A stretch of DNA of 12,050 nt from Pseudomonadota bacterium. GTDB lineage: Bacteria; Pseudomonadota; Alphaproteobacteria; Micropepsales; Micropepsaceae. How positions within the stretch are numbered: the first letter of the stretch is position 1; each line of letters starts with the position of its first letter. Below, in pieces: positions 1-6,478 of the stretch. The translations under genes were made by a program, and so were the position numbers. Location of the stretch: positions 1-12,050 of the forward strand of contig JAKAVI010000079.1 of assembly GCA_021817355.1 (NCBI GenBank). The letters are read 5' to 3'. The notes beneath the pieces are model-generated. The model saw only the letters and a list, made by a program, of their open reading frames with translations. It searched no databases and was not told the DNA's origin.

Positions 1-1470
1 CACGGGCGCGGGCACCAGCGTTGCGGCGGTGCCGAACTTGCGCAGCAGGCGCTGCATGTTGTCGACGTAGACTGCGCCCTCCTCGCTATAGCGCGCGTAA
101 CGGTCGCGCGAGGTACCGCGGGTGAAATAAGCCCCGCGCGTGGGGTGAACACCGGGCAGCGTCCGATAGGCTATACCGTCACCATCGACGTCGAGGTAGC
201 GCCCGAAATCCCGGCCGGCTTCCAGCTCCTCCGCAGTCATGATCTTGCCGCGGTCATACCGGCGCGCATCATCCCATGTGAGGGGTTCGCACAGCCAGTC
301 GTTCATGCCGATGTCCAGATCCATCATCACGAACACAGGTGTTTGTAACCGTTCAGCCAGATCGAAGGCGATCGTGGCAAATTCAAAGCTCTCGCGCGGG
401 TCTTCGGGAAACAGCAGCACGTGCTTGGTGTCGCCGTGGCTGGCATAGGCGGCCAGCATGATATCGGACTGCTGGGTACGGGTGGGCATGCCTGTCGATG
501 GTCCACCGCGCTGGATATCGAACACCACCGCGGGAATTTCGGCAAAATAAGCCAGACCGAAAAATTCCTGCATCAGTGAGATTCCGGGACCGGACGTCGC
601 AGTAAAACTCCGCGCACCGTTCCAGCCCGCGCCGATGACCGTACCGATGGCAGCGATTTCGTCTTCGGCCTGCACGATGGCAAATCTGTTCTCACCAGTC
701 TGCTTGTCAACGCGCATCGACTTGCAATGGCGCATGAACGCCTCAGCGAGCGAGGTCGATGGCGTAATGGGGTACCAGGCACAAACCGTTGCGCCGCCAT
801 AAACGGCGCCAAGAGCTGCCGCATCGTTTCCGCCGATGAAAATGCGATCGCCGACCTTATCGCTGCGCACGACTTTGAGCCCACAGGCGCCAGCAAGATG
901 CTGCGCCGCATAGTCATGGCCGAGCGCTATGGCTTTCATGTTCAGGGCGACGAGCTTGTCCTTGCCCTTGAACTGCTTGCCAATCAGGGTCTCGACGACA
1001 TCCGGCTCAAAACCAAGCAGCGCCGAGAGCGCTCCCAGATAGATGACATTCCTGAGCAGCTGGCGCTCACGCGGAATGGTCCCTTCGAGCGAGTTCGAAA
1101 GAGCAGTGAACGGCACACCAAGAACCACGATGTCGTCGCGGAATCTGGATGCGGGCATTGGCTTAGTGGAATCGTAGAGCAGATAGCCGCCTGGCTCGAT
1201 CTCGGCGACATCGCGCTCCCAGGTCTGCGGATTAAGTGCGACCATCAGATCAACGCCGCCGCGCCGACCAAGCCAGCCCTCGCCCGAGACGCGCACCTCA
1301 TACCAGGTTGGTAGGCCCTGGATGTTCGAAGGGAATATGTTGCGCGATGCCACCGGAACACCCATGCGCAGGATGCAGCGTGCAAAAAGCTCGTTGGCGC
1401 TTGCAGAACCGGAACCGTTAACGTTGGCAAACTTGACGACGAAGTCGTTGACCGAGGCCAGTGGCGTCAT
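1..1470 (-). CDS. korA: 2-oxoacid:acceptor oxidoreductase, gamma-alpha (KorA-type) subunit, 3' end cut by window
   Basis: This subunit takes part in CoA-dependent oxidative decarboxylation of a 2-oxoacid (2-oxoglutarate is the usual substrate in this subfamily), passing electrons to a low-potential acceptor in the cytoplasm. I translated the minus strand by hand: 490 codons stay open to base 1, so the C-terminal part (roughly 100 or more residues, judging from family length) is missing. The N-terminal gamma domain has FANVNGSGSASANELFAR (from about residue 14) and the run NIQGLPTWYEVRVSG followed by LGRRGGVDLMVA. The alpha (Pyr) domain starts near YPITPS (233-238) and continues with GPGISLMQEFFG and QRGGPSTGMPTRTQQSD. 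The ATG is the only possible standard start, because an in-frame TAA lies at 1510-1512 and no ATG, GTG or TTG lies between. Its ATG overlaps the stop of a small upstream ORF (ATGA). Substrate is inferred from family; a KorB beta subunit should follow outside the window. Confidence 0.93.
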   Translation of the reverse strand, partial: MTPLASVNDFVVKFANVNGSGSASANELFARCILRMGVPVASRNIFPSNIQGLPTWYEVRVSGEGWLGRRGGVDLMVALNPQTWERDVAEIEPGGYLLYDSTKPMPASRFRDDIVVLGVPFTALSNSLEGTIPRERQLLRNVIYLGALSALLGFEPDVVETLIGKQFKGKDKLVALNMKAIALGHDYAAQHLAGACGLKVVRSDKVGDRIFIGGNDAAALGAVYGGATVCAWYPITPSTSLAEAFMRHCKSMRVDKQTGENRFAIVQAEDEIAAIGTVIGAGWNGARSFTATSGPGISLMQEFFGLAYFAEIPAVVFDIQRGGPSTGMPTRTQQSDIMLAAYASHGDTKHVLLFPEDPRESFEFATIAFDLAERLQTPVFVMMDLDIGMNDWLCEPLTWDDARRYDRGKIMTAEELEAGRDFGRYLDVDGDGIAYRTLPGVHPTRGAYFTRGTSRDRYARYSEEGAVYVDNMQRLLRKFGTAATLVPAPV

Positions 1471-1547
1471 TGCTGCACGTCCCAGAGCGTGGCCCCGGAC
1501 ACGCCCACATTACCGGCCGCATCCTTCAAGAAAAATCGTTCTGTCAT
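1467..1547 (-). CDS. possible small protein (26 aa) bridging the two kor genes
   Basis: The ORF begins MTERFFLKDAAG and ends TLWDVQQ. It starts 29 bases after the stop of the flavoprotein gene, has a purine-rich AGGGGG just before its ATG, and its TGA overlaps the korA ATG in the classic ATGA arrangement. An in-frame ATG at 1583 would extend it to 38 residues and overlap the upstream stop codon, but lacks a comparable ribosome binding site. No domain or membrane segment is recognisable. It may encode a small subunit or assembly peptide, or it may act only as a coupling leader that brings ribosomes to korA. I do not recognise the sequence. Position, binding site and overlap are seen; that it is translated is inference. 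Confidence 0.45.
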   Translation of the reverse strand: MTERFFLKDAAGNVGVSGATLWDVQQ

Positions 1548-1576
1548 GGCCCCCTGCAATCTTAAAGGCGTAGCCC

Positions 1577-3415
1577 TCAGCATGAACACGCACTCGTCTG
1601 CGCCGTTTCAAGATAGAACTTCTTCATATCCCAGGCACCCGTGGGGCAACGCTCGGCGCACAGCCCGCAATGCAGACAGACATCTTCGTCCTTGGCCATC
1701 ACCCGTCCCGTCTTCAGCGCATCGGAAACATAAAGATCCTGCGTCAGGTTCAGCGCCGGCGCCGTGAGCATCTTGCGCAGATCCGGTTCGGCCGCATTGG
1801 GCGTGAAGGTGATGCAGTCCATCGGGCAAATATCGACGCAGGCGTCACACTCGATGCACAGCCCTCTTTCAAAGACCGTTTCAATATCGCAATTCAGACA
1901 GCGCAATGCTTCCTTGAAGCCGAGCTCCCGGGTAAAGCCGAGTTCGACTTCGATGTTCACATTGTTGAGCGTAAGCTCATGAGGTGCATGCGGTACTTTG
2001 AAGCGCAGATCGAGCGACACGTCATTGTCGTAGGACCATTCGTGAATGCCCATTTTCTGGCTTGTCAGCGTCACATGCGGGGGCGGACGTTCCGTCTTGA
2101 GGTCGGCCCCTTCGCACGCCATGTGAATCGACACCGCAGCCGCGTGACCATGCGCCACGGCCCAGATGATGTTCTTGGGCCCGAACGCCGCATCGCCACC
2201 AAAAAATACCTTGGGATGGGTCGACTGCATGGTCAGCTCATCGACGACCGGCATCTCCCAGCGGTCGTCGAATTCAAGACCGATATCCCGCTCAATCCAG
2301 GGAAAGGCGTTCTCCTGGCCGACTGCAACCAGCACGTCATCACAGGGCATAAGCACATCCGGCTCACCACTTGGAACCAGCGCGCGACGGCCCCTGGCGT
2401 CAAATTCGGCCTTTACCTTCTCGAACACGACGCCGGTGAGCTTGCCGCCGTCATGGGTGAAGGCCTTCGGTACCATGTAGTTGTGAATCGGAATGCCTTC
2501 GCCCATGGCATCGTCCTTTTCCCATGGGCTGGCTTTCATCTCCTCAAAGCCCGAGCGCACCACCACCTGGACATCTTCACCGCCCAGCCGGCGGGCGGTA
2601 CGACAGCAATCCATGGCGGTGTTACCGCCGCCCAGAACAATCACACGCTTGCCGATGCGGTCGATGTGACCGAAGGAGACCGAAGACAGCCAGTCAATGC
2701 CGATATGGATGTTGGCAGCACCCTCGTTGCGTCCGGGAATCGCCAGATCGCGGCCGCGCGGTGCACCGGAGCCCACAAAGACCGCATCATAGCCCTCAGC
2801 CAGCAGGGCCTTGAGGCTCTCCACGCACTCACCAAACCGTGTCTGCGGCTCAAGCGCCAAAATGTAATTGCACTCCTCGTCGAGCACGCTTTCGGGCAGA
2901 CGAAATCTGGGAATCTGGGTGCGCATCATCCCGCCGGCCTTGGGGTCCGCATCGTAGATGACGCAGCTGTAGCCAAGCGGCAGCAGGTCGCGGGCAACCG
3001 TCAGCGATGCCGGCCCGGCTCCAACGAGTGCGATGCGCTTGCCGTTCCGCTTGGCAGCGGGCTTGGGCATCCTGCCCACGACGTCGCCCTTGTTGTCGGC
3101 TGCCACCCGCTTCAGGCGACAGATCGCCACAGGCTCGGATTCCACCCGTCCACGACGACAGGCCGGCTCACAAGGCCGGTCACAGGTTCGCCCCAAAACC
3201 CCAGGAAAGACGTTGGAGCGCCAGTTGATCATATAGGCATCGCCAAAGCGCCCCTCGGCAATCAGCCGAATATATTCGGGCACCGGAGTGTGCGCCGGAC
3301 ACGCCCACTGGCAATCGACAACCTTGTGGAAATACGCGGGATTATTGATGTCGGTGGGCGCCGTAGCTTGCGACGGCGTAGCATCGACGCGCCCTGCGGC
3401 GATGGTGATGCTCAT
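1577..3415 (-). CDS. NAD(P)H-dependent flavin/iron-sulfur oxidoreductase subunit (GltD-like, with C-terminal ferredoxin domain), partner of KorA/KorB
   Basis: The predicted 612-residue protein should move electrons between NAD(P)H and the KorA/KorB enzyme through FAD and several 4Fe-4S clusters. Numbering from the ATG at 3415: an N-terminal cluster domain of the GltD/dihydropyrimidine dehydrogenase type carries Cys 35, 39, 78, 82 and 86; the FAD Rossmann motif VGAGPAS is at 131-137; the second dinucleotide-binding motif GGGNTAMD is at 262-269. The C-terminal bacterial ferredoxin domain carries CxxCxxCxxxCP at 520-530 and again at 580-590, plus extra cysteines 506/509 and a CSC end. A GTG at 3448 would add 11 residues but its AAGG lies directly against the start; I prefer the ATG. 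Glutamate synthase small subunits lack the second ferredoxin domain, and no large GltB subunit is nearby. The closest known arrangement is the three-subunit 2-oxoglutarate:NADP+ oxidoreductase described in Azoarcus evansii. That assignment is inference. Confidence 0.88.
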   Translation of the reverse strand: MSITIAAGRVDATPSQATAPTDINNPAYFHKVVDCQWACPAHTPVPEYIRLIAEGRFGDAYMINWRSNVFPGVLGRTCDRPCEPACRRGRVESEPVAICRLKRVAADNKGDVVGRMPKPAAKRNGKRIALVGAGPASLTVARDLLPLGYSCVIYDADPKAGGMMRTQIPRFRLPESVLDEECNYILALEPQTRFGECVESLKALLAEGYDAVFVGSGAPRGRDLAIPGRNEGAANIHIGIDWLSSVSFGHIDRIGKRVIVLGGGNTAMDCCRTARRLGGEDVQVVVRSGFEEMKASPWEKDDAMGEGIPIHNYMVPKAFTHDGGKLTGVVFEKVKAEFDARGRRALVPSGEPDVLMPCDDVLVAVGQENAFPWIERDIGLEFDDRWEMPVVDELTMQSTHPKVFFGGDAAFGPKNIIWAVAHGHAAAVSIHMACEGADLKTERPPPHVTLTSQKMGIHEWSYDNDVSLDLRFKVPHAPHELTLNNVNIEVELGFTRELGFKEALRCLNCDIETVFERGLCIECDACVDICPMDCITFTPNAAEPDLRKMLTAPALNLTQDLYVSDALKTGRVMAKDEDVCLHCGLCAERCPTGAWDMKKFYLETAQTSACSC

Positions 3416-3512
3416 ATGCTGAACGCGACTCCATACCGGGCCGTTCACCCTTGCCAGCGCCGATACTCCGCGCCGGCATCAAAGGTATAGAGCGACCACC
3501 TACTGACGAATC

Positions 3513-3540
3513 ATATTAATCAGCTGCGCCGCTTGCGCAA
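3513..3540 (-). promoter_or_regulatory. candidate promoter for the kor operon
   Basis: On the minus strand TTGCGC (3540-3535) and TAATAT (3518-3513) are separated by 16 bases. This would place a transcription start near 3505 and leave a leader of about 90 bases before the flavoprotein ATG. The match to the general housekeeping consensus is partial, but it is the best AT-rich site in this gap. Its -35 element lies inside the TGCGCA repeats. Confidence 0.3.
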
Positions 3541-3550
3541 TATGTGCGCA
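3525..3550. promoter_or_regulatory. TGCGCA repeats, candidate operator
   Basis: Two copies of the self-complementary hexamer TGCGCA lie at 3534-3539 and 3545-3550, 11 bases apart, which is one helical turn. A partial copy TGCGCC begins at 3525. Seen from the outer ends, CTGCGC (3524-3529) and GCGCAG form an inverted repeat. The site overlaps the candidate -35 element of the kor operon, as expected for a repressor or activator site. The binding protein is unknown. Confidence 0.35.
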
Positions 3551-3560
3551 GTAACATTGC

Positions 3561-3806
3561 GTGTACGGAAAACGGAATATCCACCTCCCGCACCCTTCCG
3601 GTTGTCCGTCCCAGCCCCGCCGCTGCCCTTCCCACCGCTGGCTCTGGCCACTTCCGGGGCGGGGAGGAGGCGCTTGTGAGGCCCGCTCCCGAGGGTGCGG
3701 GCGCCTCGAGCCATGCCCAGAATGCAGGTGGATCAGCCTGCCATCCTCCACCATGGGACACCTTAACCCTCGCAGGGCCCGCGGCAAATCCATCCGTATA
3801 CGGAAA
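3561..3806. repeat. two copies of GTRTACGGAAA flanking the intergenic block
   Basis: GTGTACGGAAA occurs at 3561-3571 and GTATACGGAAA at 3796-3806, in the same orientation, matching at 10 of 11 bases. The second copy includes the perfect palindrome CCGTATACGG (3794-3803). Both are followed by an ATAT sequence within a few bases. They enclose the GC-rich structured block and could be paired regulator sites or chance; only the sequence match is certain. Confidence 0.35.
3587..3707. other. GC-rich block of nested inverted repeats, no gene; possible structured RNA
   Basis: Within the 414-base gap between the flavoprotein and PPK2 genes, CCCGCACCCT (3587-3596) is exactly complementary to AGGGTGCGGG (3692-3701). 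Inside it CCCCGCC (3615-3621) pairs with GGCGGGG (3658-3664). Alternative local pairs exist on the right arm: GCCCGC/GCGGGC (3681-3686, 3697-3702) and GAGGCGC/GCGCCTC (3667-3673, 3701-3707), which compete for the same bases. Short ORFs cross it in several frames on both strands but none has a recognisable protein or binding site. It may be part of an untranslated leader, a small RNA, or simply GC-rich spacer. I recognise no known RNA family. Confidence 0.3.
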
Positions 3807-3830
3807 TATCTCCGACCCCCTGGGGCTCCC

Positions 3831-3860
3831 GCATGGCCGCGCCCTGGTGCGCGGCCATGC
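3831..3860 (-). terminator. strong stem-loop directly after the PPK2 gene
   Basis: GCATGGCCGCGC (3831-3842) and GCGCGGCCATGC (3849-3860) form a perfect 12-base stem with a 6-base loop, two bases beyond the PPK2 stop codon. No T-run follows on either strand, so it is not a textbook intrinsic terminator. It may still end or protect the 3' end of the transporter-PPK2 transcript. Confidence 0.55.
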
Positions 3861-3862
3861 CG

Positions 3863-4660
3863 TCAGGTGGCGACAAGAGCCTTCGCCGCATCGCTGAAGG
3901 CAAACACCACCTTCTCATCGGGCACGGCAAGGGATTTGCTTTTGCCGCGATATGAAAAACTGTGCAGCAGGTCCCGGATGATTTCGAGGCGCGCGGCTTT
4001 CTTGCTGTCAGCGCGCACAATTTTCCAGGGCGCCGCGGCATGCGAGGTTTTACGCAGCATCACATCGCGGGCCTTGCTGTAGTCCTTCCAGTGCCTCTGT
4101 GCGGCCTCATCGATGGGTGAGATTTTCCATTGCTTGAGCGGATCATCGCGCCGCTGTTCAAGACGACGCTTTTGCTCAGACCGGGAGATGTCGAGATAAT
4201 ATTTGCGCAGATGCAGTCCATCGCGTACCAGCATGGCTTCGAACGGCACCACCATCTGCAGAAAGGTGTCGACCTGTTCCTTGCTGGCAAATCCCATCAC
4301 CCGCTCAACACCCGCCCTGTTGTACCAGGAGCGGTTGAAGACGACGAATTCCGTGGCCGCTGGCAGAAACGGAACAAAGCGCTGAAAGTACCATTGCGTC
4401 TCTTCGGTGTTGGAGGGCTTGCCCGGAGCATGAACGCGGGTTTCGCGCGGGCTCATATGTTCGGTCAGACGCTTGATGGTGCCATCCTTGCCCGCCGTAT
4501 CGCGCCCTTCCAAAATGATCAGGACCCGGTCGCCGTCGGCAATCAGCTGGCGCTGCATCTTGACGAGCTCGACCTGGAGCTCATAGAGGCTGCGCTGATA
4601 ATGCCTGTCCTGCTGCGGGTCCTCGTGCCAGTCGCTTGCGTCCTGTTTGTGTTTACCCAC
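3863..4660 (-). CDS. ppk2: polyphosphate kinase 2 (PPK2), class I-like single domain
   Basis: PPK2 enzymes reversibly transfer phosphate between polyphosphate and nucleoside di- or triphosphates in the cytoplasm. The 265-residue, single-domain length fits class I. The Walker A loop is EGRDTAGKDGT (51-61); the Walker B/lid region is FNRSWYNRAGVERVMGF (108-124); the following DGLHLRKYYLDIS and RDDPLKQWKISPID runs are typical of the family. Position 109 is Asn where many PPK2 proteins have Asp. The start is GTG, supported by GGAGGAGGG about 8 bases upstream, and it overlaps the stop of the ABC ATPase gene (GTGGGTAA), so translation is probably coupled. It is the last gene of the transporter operon. 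Whether it makes polyphosphate or uses it to charge nucleotides cannot be read from the sequence. Confidence 0.93.
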   Translation of the reverse strand: MGKHKQDASDWHEDPQQDRHYQRSLYELQVELVKMQRQLIADGDRVLIILEGRDTAGKDGTIKRLTEHMSPRETRVHAPGKPSNTEETQWYFQRFVPFLPAATEFVVFNRSWYNRAGVERVMGFASKEQVDTFLQMVVPFEAMLVRDGLHLRKYYLDISRSEQKRRLEQRRDDPLKQWKISPIDEAAQRHWKDYSKARDVMLRKTSHAAAPWKIVRADSKKAARLEIIRDLLHSFSYRGKSKSLAVPDEKVVFAFSDAAKALVAT

Positions 4661-5450
4661 CGTCTTGGCCCTCCTCCAGTGCCCGAACGAGCAGAAGTTC
4701 GCGACCCGCCTGATCGTGCAGGCGCAAAGCTCCTACCCCAAAGACTTCGGCGAGCACGTCATCGCTGAGCGCTGTCGCCGGCGCGCCCGCTGCCACGATC
4801 CTGCCTGCCTTCATCACCACAAGACGGTCGCAAAAACGCACCGCCAGCGCCAGATCATGCAGCGTCACACAGACCGCCGTGCCCCGCCCGGCCTCTTCGC
4901 GCAGAAGCCGCATCAGCTGCAGCTGATGGCCGGGGTCCAGATGGGCCGCAGGCTCATCAGCCAAAAGGACCGGTGCCTCCGTGGCAAGGGCCCGAGCCAG
5001 AAGGATGCGGGCCCGTTCGCCAGCCGAAATCCCGTCCATACGCCGGTCGGCGAGACCTTCGGCATCACAGCGGGCAAACGCCCGGCCGATGGCTTCTTCA
5101 TCGGCCGGGCCCAGCCGCTTTAGTGAGGCCTCGTGTGGCAGCCGGCCCAGGGCCACGACGCGTCGGGCCAGCATCGGCCAGTGGGCCTCATTGCTTTGGG
5201 GCAGATAGGCCAGGGCGCGGGCGCGGTCTCCAGACGCCCAATGCCGCAGCGACCGGCCCAGAAGCGCAACCTCCCCTGCGCTCGGGACCAGAAGCCCCAG
5301 CCCCAGGCGCAGCAACGTGGTCTTGCCCGCACCATTGGGACCGATCAGCCCGGTCACTTCTCCCGGGGCGAAGCTGCAGCTGATGCCGTTCAGGACCTGG
5401 CGCACGCCATAGCTGAGGCGAACCTCAGAAAACTCCAGCGCGGCGCTCAT
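4653..5450 (-). CDS. ABC transporter ATP-binding protein, FecE/BtuD/HmuV type
   Basis: This 265-residue cytoplasmic ATPase should power uptake through the adjacent permease. Walker A GPNGAGKTT is at 37-45, the Q-loop Gln at 85, the signature ISAGE at 141-145 (a variant of LSGGE), Walker B ending in DE at 165-166, and the switch His at 198 in TLHD. The ATG lies within CAATGAGC, where the permease stop codon overlaps by four bases, so translation is coupled. The C-terminal tail after the ATPase core is short. The gene order binding protein, permease, ATPase is standard for class II importers of cobalamin, haem or siderophore-iron; the substrate cannot be decided here. Confidence 0.93.
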   Translation of the reverse strand: MSAALEFSEVRLSYGVRQVLNGISCSFAPGEVTGLIGPNGAGKTTLLRLGLGLLVPSAGEVALLGRSLRHWASGDRARALAYLPQSNEAHWPMLARRVVALGRLPHEASLKRLGPADEEAIGRAFARCDAEGLADRRMDGISAGERARILLARALATEAPVLLADEPAAHLDPGHQLQLMRLLREEAGRGTAVCVTLHDLALAVRFCDRLVVMKAGRIVAAGAPATALSDDVLAEVFGVGALRLHDQAGRELLLVRALEEGQDGG

Positions 5451-6469
5451 TGCACGCCGCGCAACTGAAAGATCAGCCAGATGAAAAACGGGGCACCGAT
5501 CATCGCCGTCAGGACCCCGAGCAGCAATTGTCCGTCCGGCGCGATCAGGCGTACCGCCACATCGGCCGCCGCCACGAGCACAGCTCCGCCCAGGGCCGAT
5601 GGCACAATCAGCCGCGACGGCTCATGGCCGTAAAGCGGACGCAGCAGATGGGGCACGACCAGACCGACGAAACTCACCGCACCGGCCGCCGCCGTCGCAG
5701 CCCCGGTGGCCAGCGCAACGCCCAGAATGATGCGCCGCCGCAGGCCGTGCACGTCGATGCCAAGGCTGTGTGCGGCCTCCTCCCCGAGTGTCAATGCATC
5801 AAGCCCGCGCCCTGCACTCAACAGAAGGCCAAGGCCAAGCCCCACCAGCGGCGCGGCAAAATAGAGATCAGCCGGCGTACGATCATTGAGTGAGCCCAGC
5901 ATCCACATCACCATCTCGCTCATGGCGTAGGGATTGGGCGCCATGGACAGCGCCAGCGCTGTCAGAGCGGTCGCCAGGCTGGCAACCGCAACGCCGGCCA
6001 GCACCAGGGCCATGGTTCCCGCACCACTGCGCGAGAGCCCGTAAAGGATCGCCGCCGCGACAAGGGCGCCGCCGATGGCAAAACCCGGAAGAAACAGCAA
6101 GCTGGTCCCGATCCAGCCAAAATAAAGCGCCACAACCGCGCCCAGTCCGGCACAGGCGGTCACGCCCGTAACCCCCGGCTCGGCCAGCGGATTGCGAAAC
6201 AGGCCCTGCAGCGCCGCACCGCTGGCACCCAGAGCCGCCCCGACGACAAGGGCCAGAAGCGCCCGCGGCAAGCGGATGTCACGGGCGATCACCGCAGCAA
6301 GCCCGTGACCTTGGACGAGGCCAAGCACGAGCGCCGCAGCGGACAGATGCGAGGGGCCAAGCAAAAAAGATATCCCGGCAGCGCCAAGCGCCAGGACGGC
6401 CAGGGCCAAAGTGACGGGCGGCCCGCGCCAGGGACCGGGCCGCACGACGGGTTTGAGGGCGTAAGCCAT
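5447..6469 (-). CDS. ABC transporter permease, FecCD/BtuC family
   Basis: This 340-residue inner-membrane protein consists almost entirely of hydrophobic segments, fitting the roughly ten-helix BtuC fold; two copies would form the channel. Family motifs seen: RLPR at 66-69, GAALQGLFRNPLAEPG at 84-99, MWMLGSL at 188-194, GEEAAHSLG at 229-237 and SFVGLVVPHLLR at 266-277. AAGGAG lies five bases before the ATG. The gene starts 9 bases after the stop of the binding-protein gene and overlaps the ATPase gene at its end. A single permease gene implies a homodimer. Function as metal-chelate or cobalamin importer follows from the family. Confidence 0.94.
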   Translation of the reverse strand: MAYALKPVVRPGPWRGPPVTLALAVLALGAAGISFLLGPSHLSAAALVLGLVQGHGLAAVIARDIRLPRALLALVVGAALGASGAALQGLFRNPLAEPGVTGVTACAGLGAVVALYFGWIGTSLLFLPGFAIGGALVAAAILYGLSRSGAGTMALVLAGVAVASLATALTALALSMAPNPYAMSEMVMWMLGSLNDRTPADLYFAAPLVGLGLGLLLSAGRGLDALTLGEEAAHSLGIDVHGLRRRIILGVALATGAATAAAGAVSFVGLVVPHLLRPLYGHEPSRLIVPSALGGAVLVAAADVAVRLIAPDGQLLLGVLTAMIGAPFFIWLIFQLRGVQ

Positions 6470-6478
6470 CGCCGCTCC

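Noticed and set aside
727..1314. 195-codon open frame on the plus strand within korA
   Set aside because: It is antisense to the conserved gamma-alpha subunit and has no supporting motif.
1577..3415. Glutamate synthase small subunit (gltD)
   Set aside because: The C-terminal two-cluster ferredoxin domain and the adjacent korA argue for a 2-oxoacid oxidoreductase partner; no gltB is next to it.
1670..3490. 606-codon open frame on the plus strand opposite the flavoprotein gene
   Set aside because: The minus strand holds clear FAD, NAD and ferredoxin motifs over the same bases. The plus frame gives a His/Arg-rich product with no recognisable domain, as high-GC antisense frames often do.
3500..3793. 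Short ORFs in the kor-PPK2 gap on both strands
   Set aside because: Several overlapping frames exist, none with a binding site or recognisable composition. They reflect the GC-rich spacer.
4130..4768. 212-codon plus-strand frame across PPK2 and the ATPase end
   Set aside because: It runs antisense through two conserved genes and their overlap, with no recognisable product.
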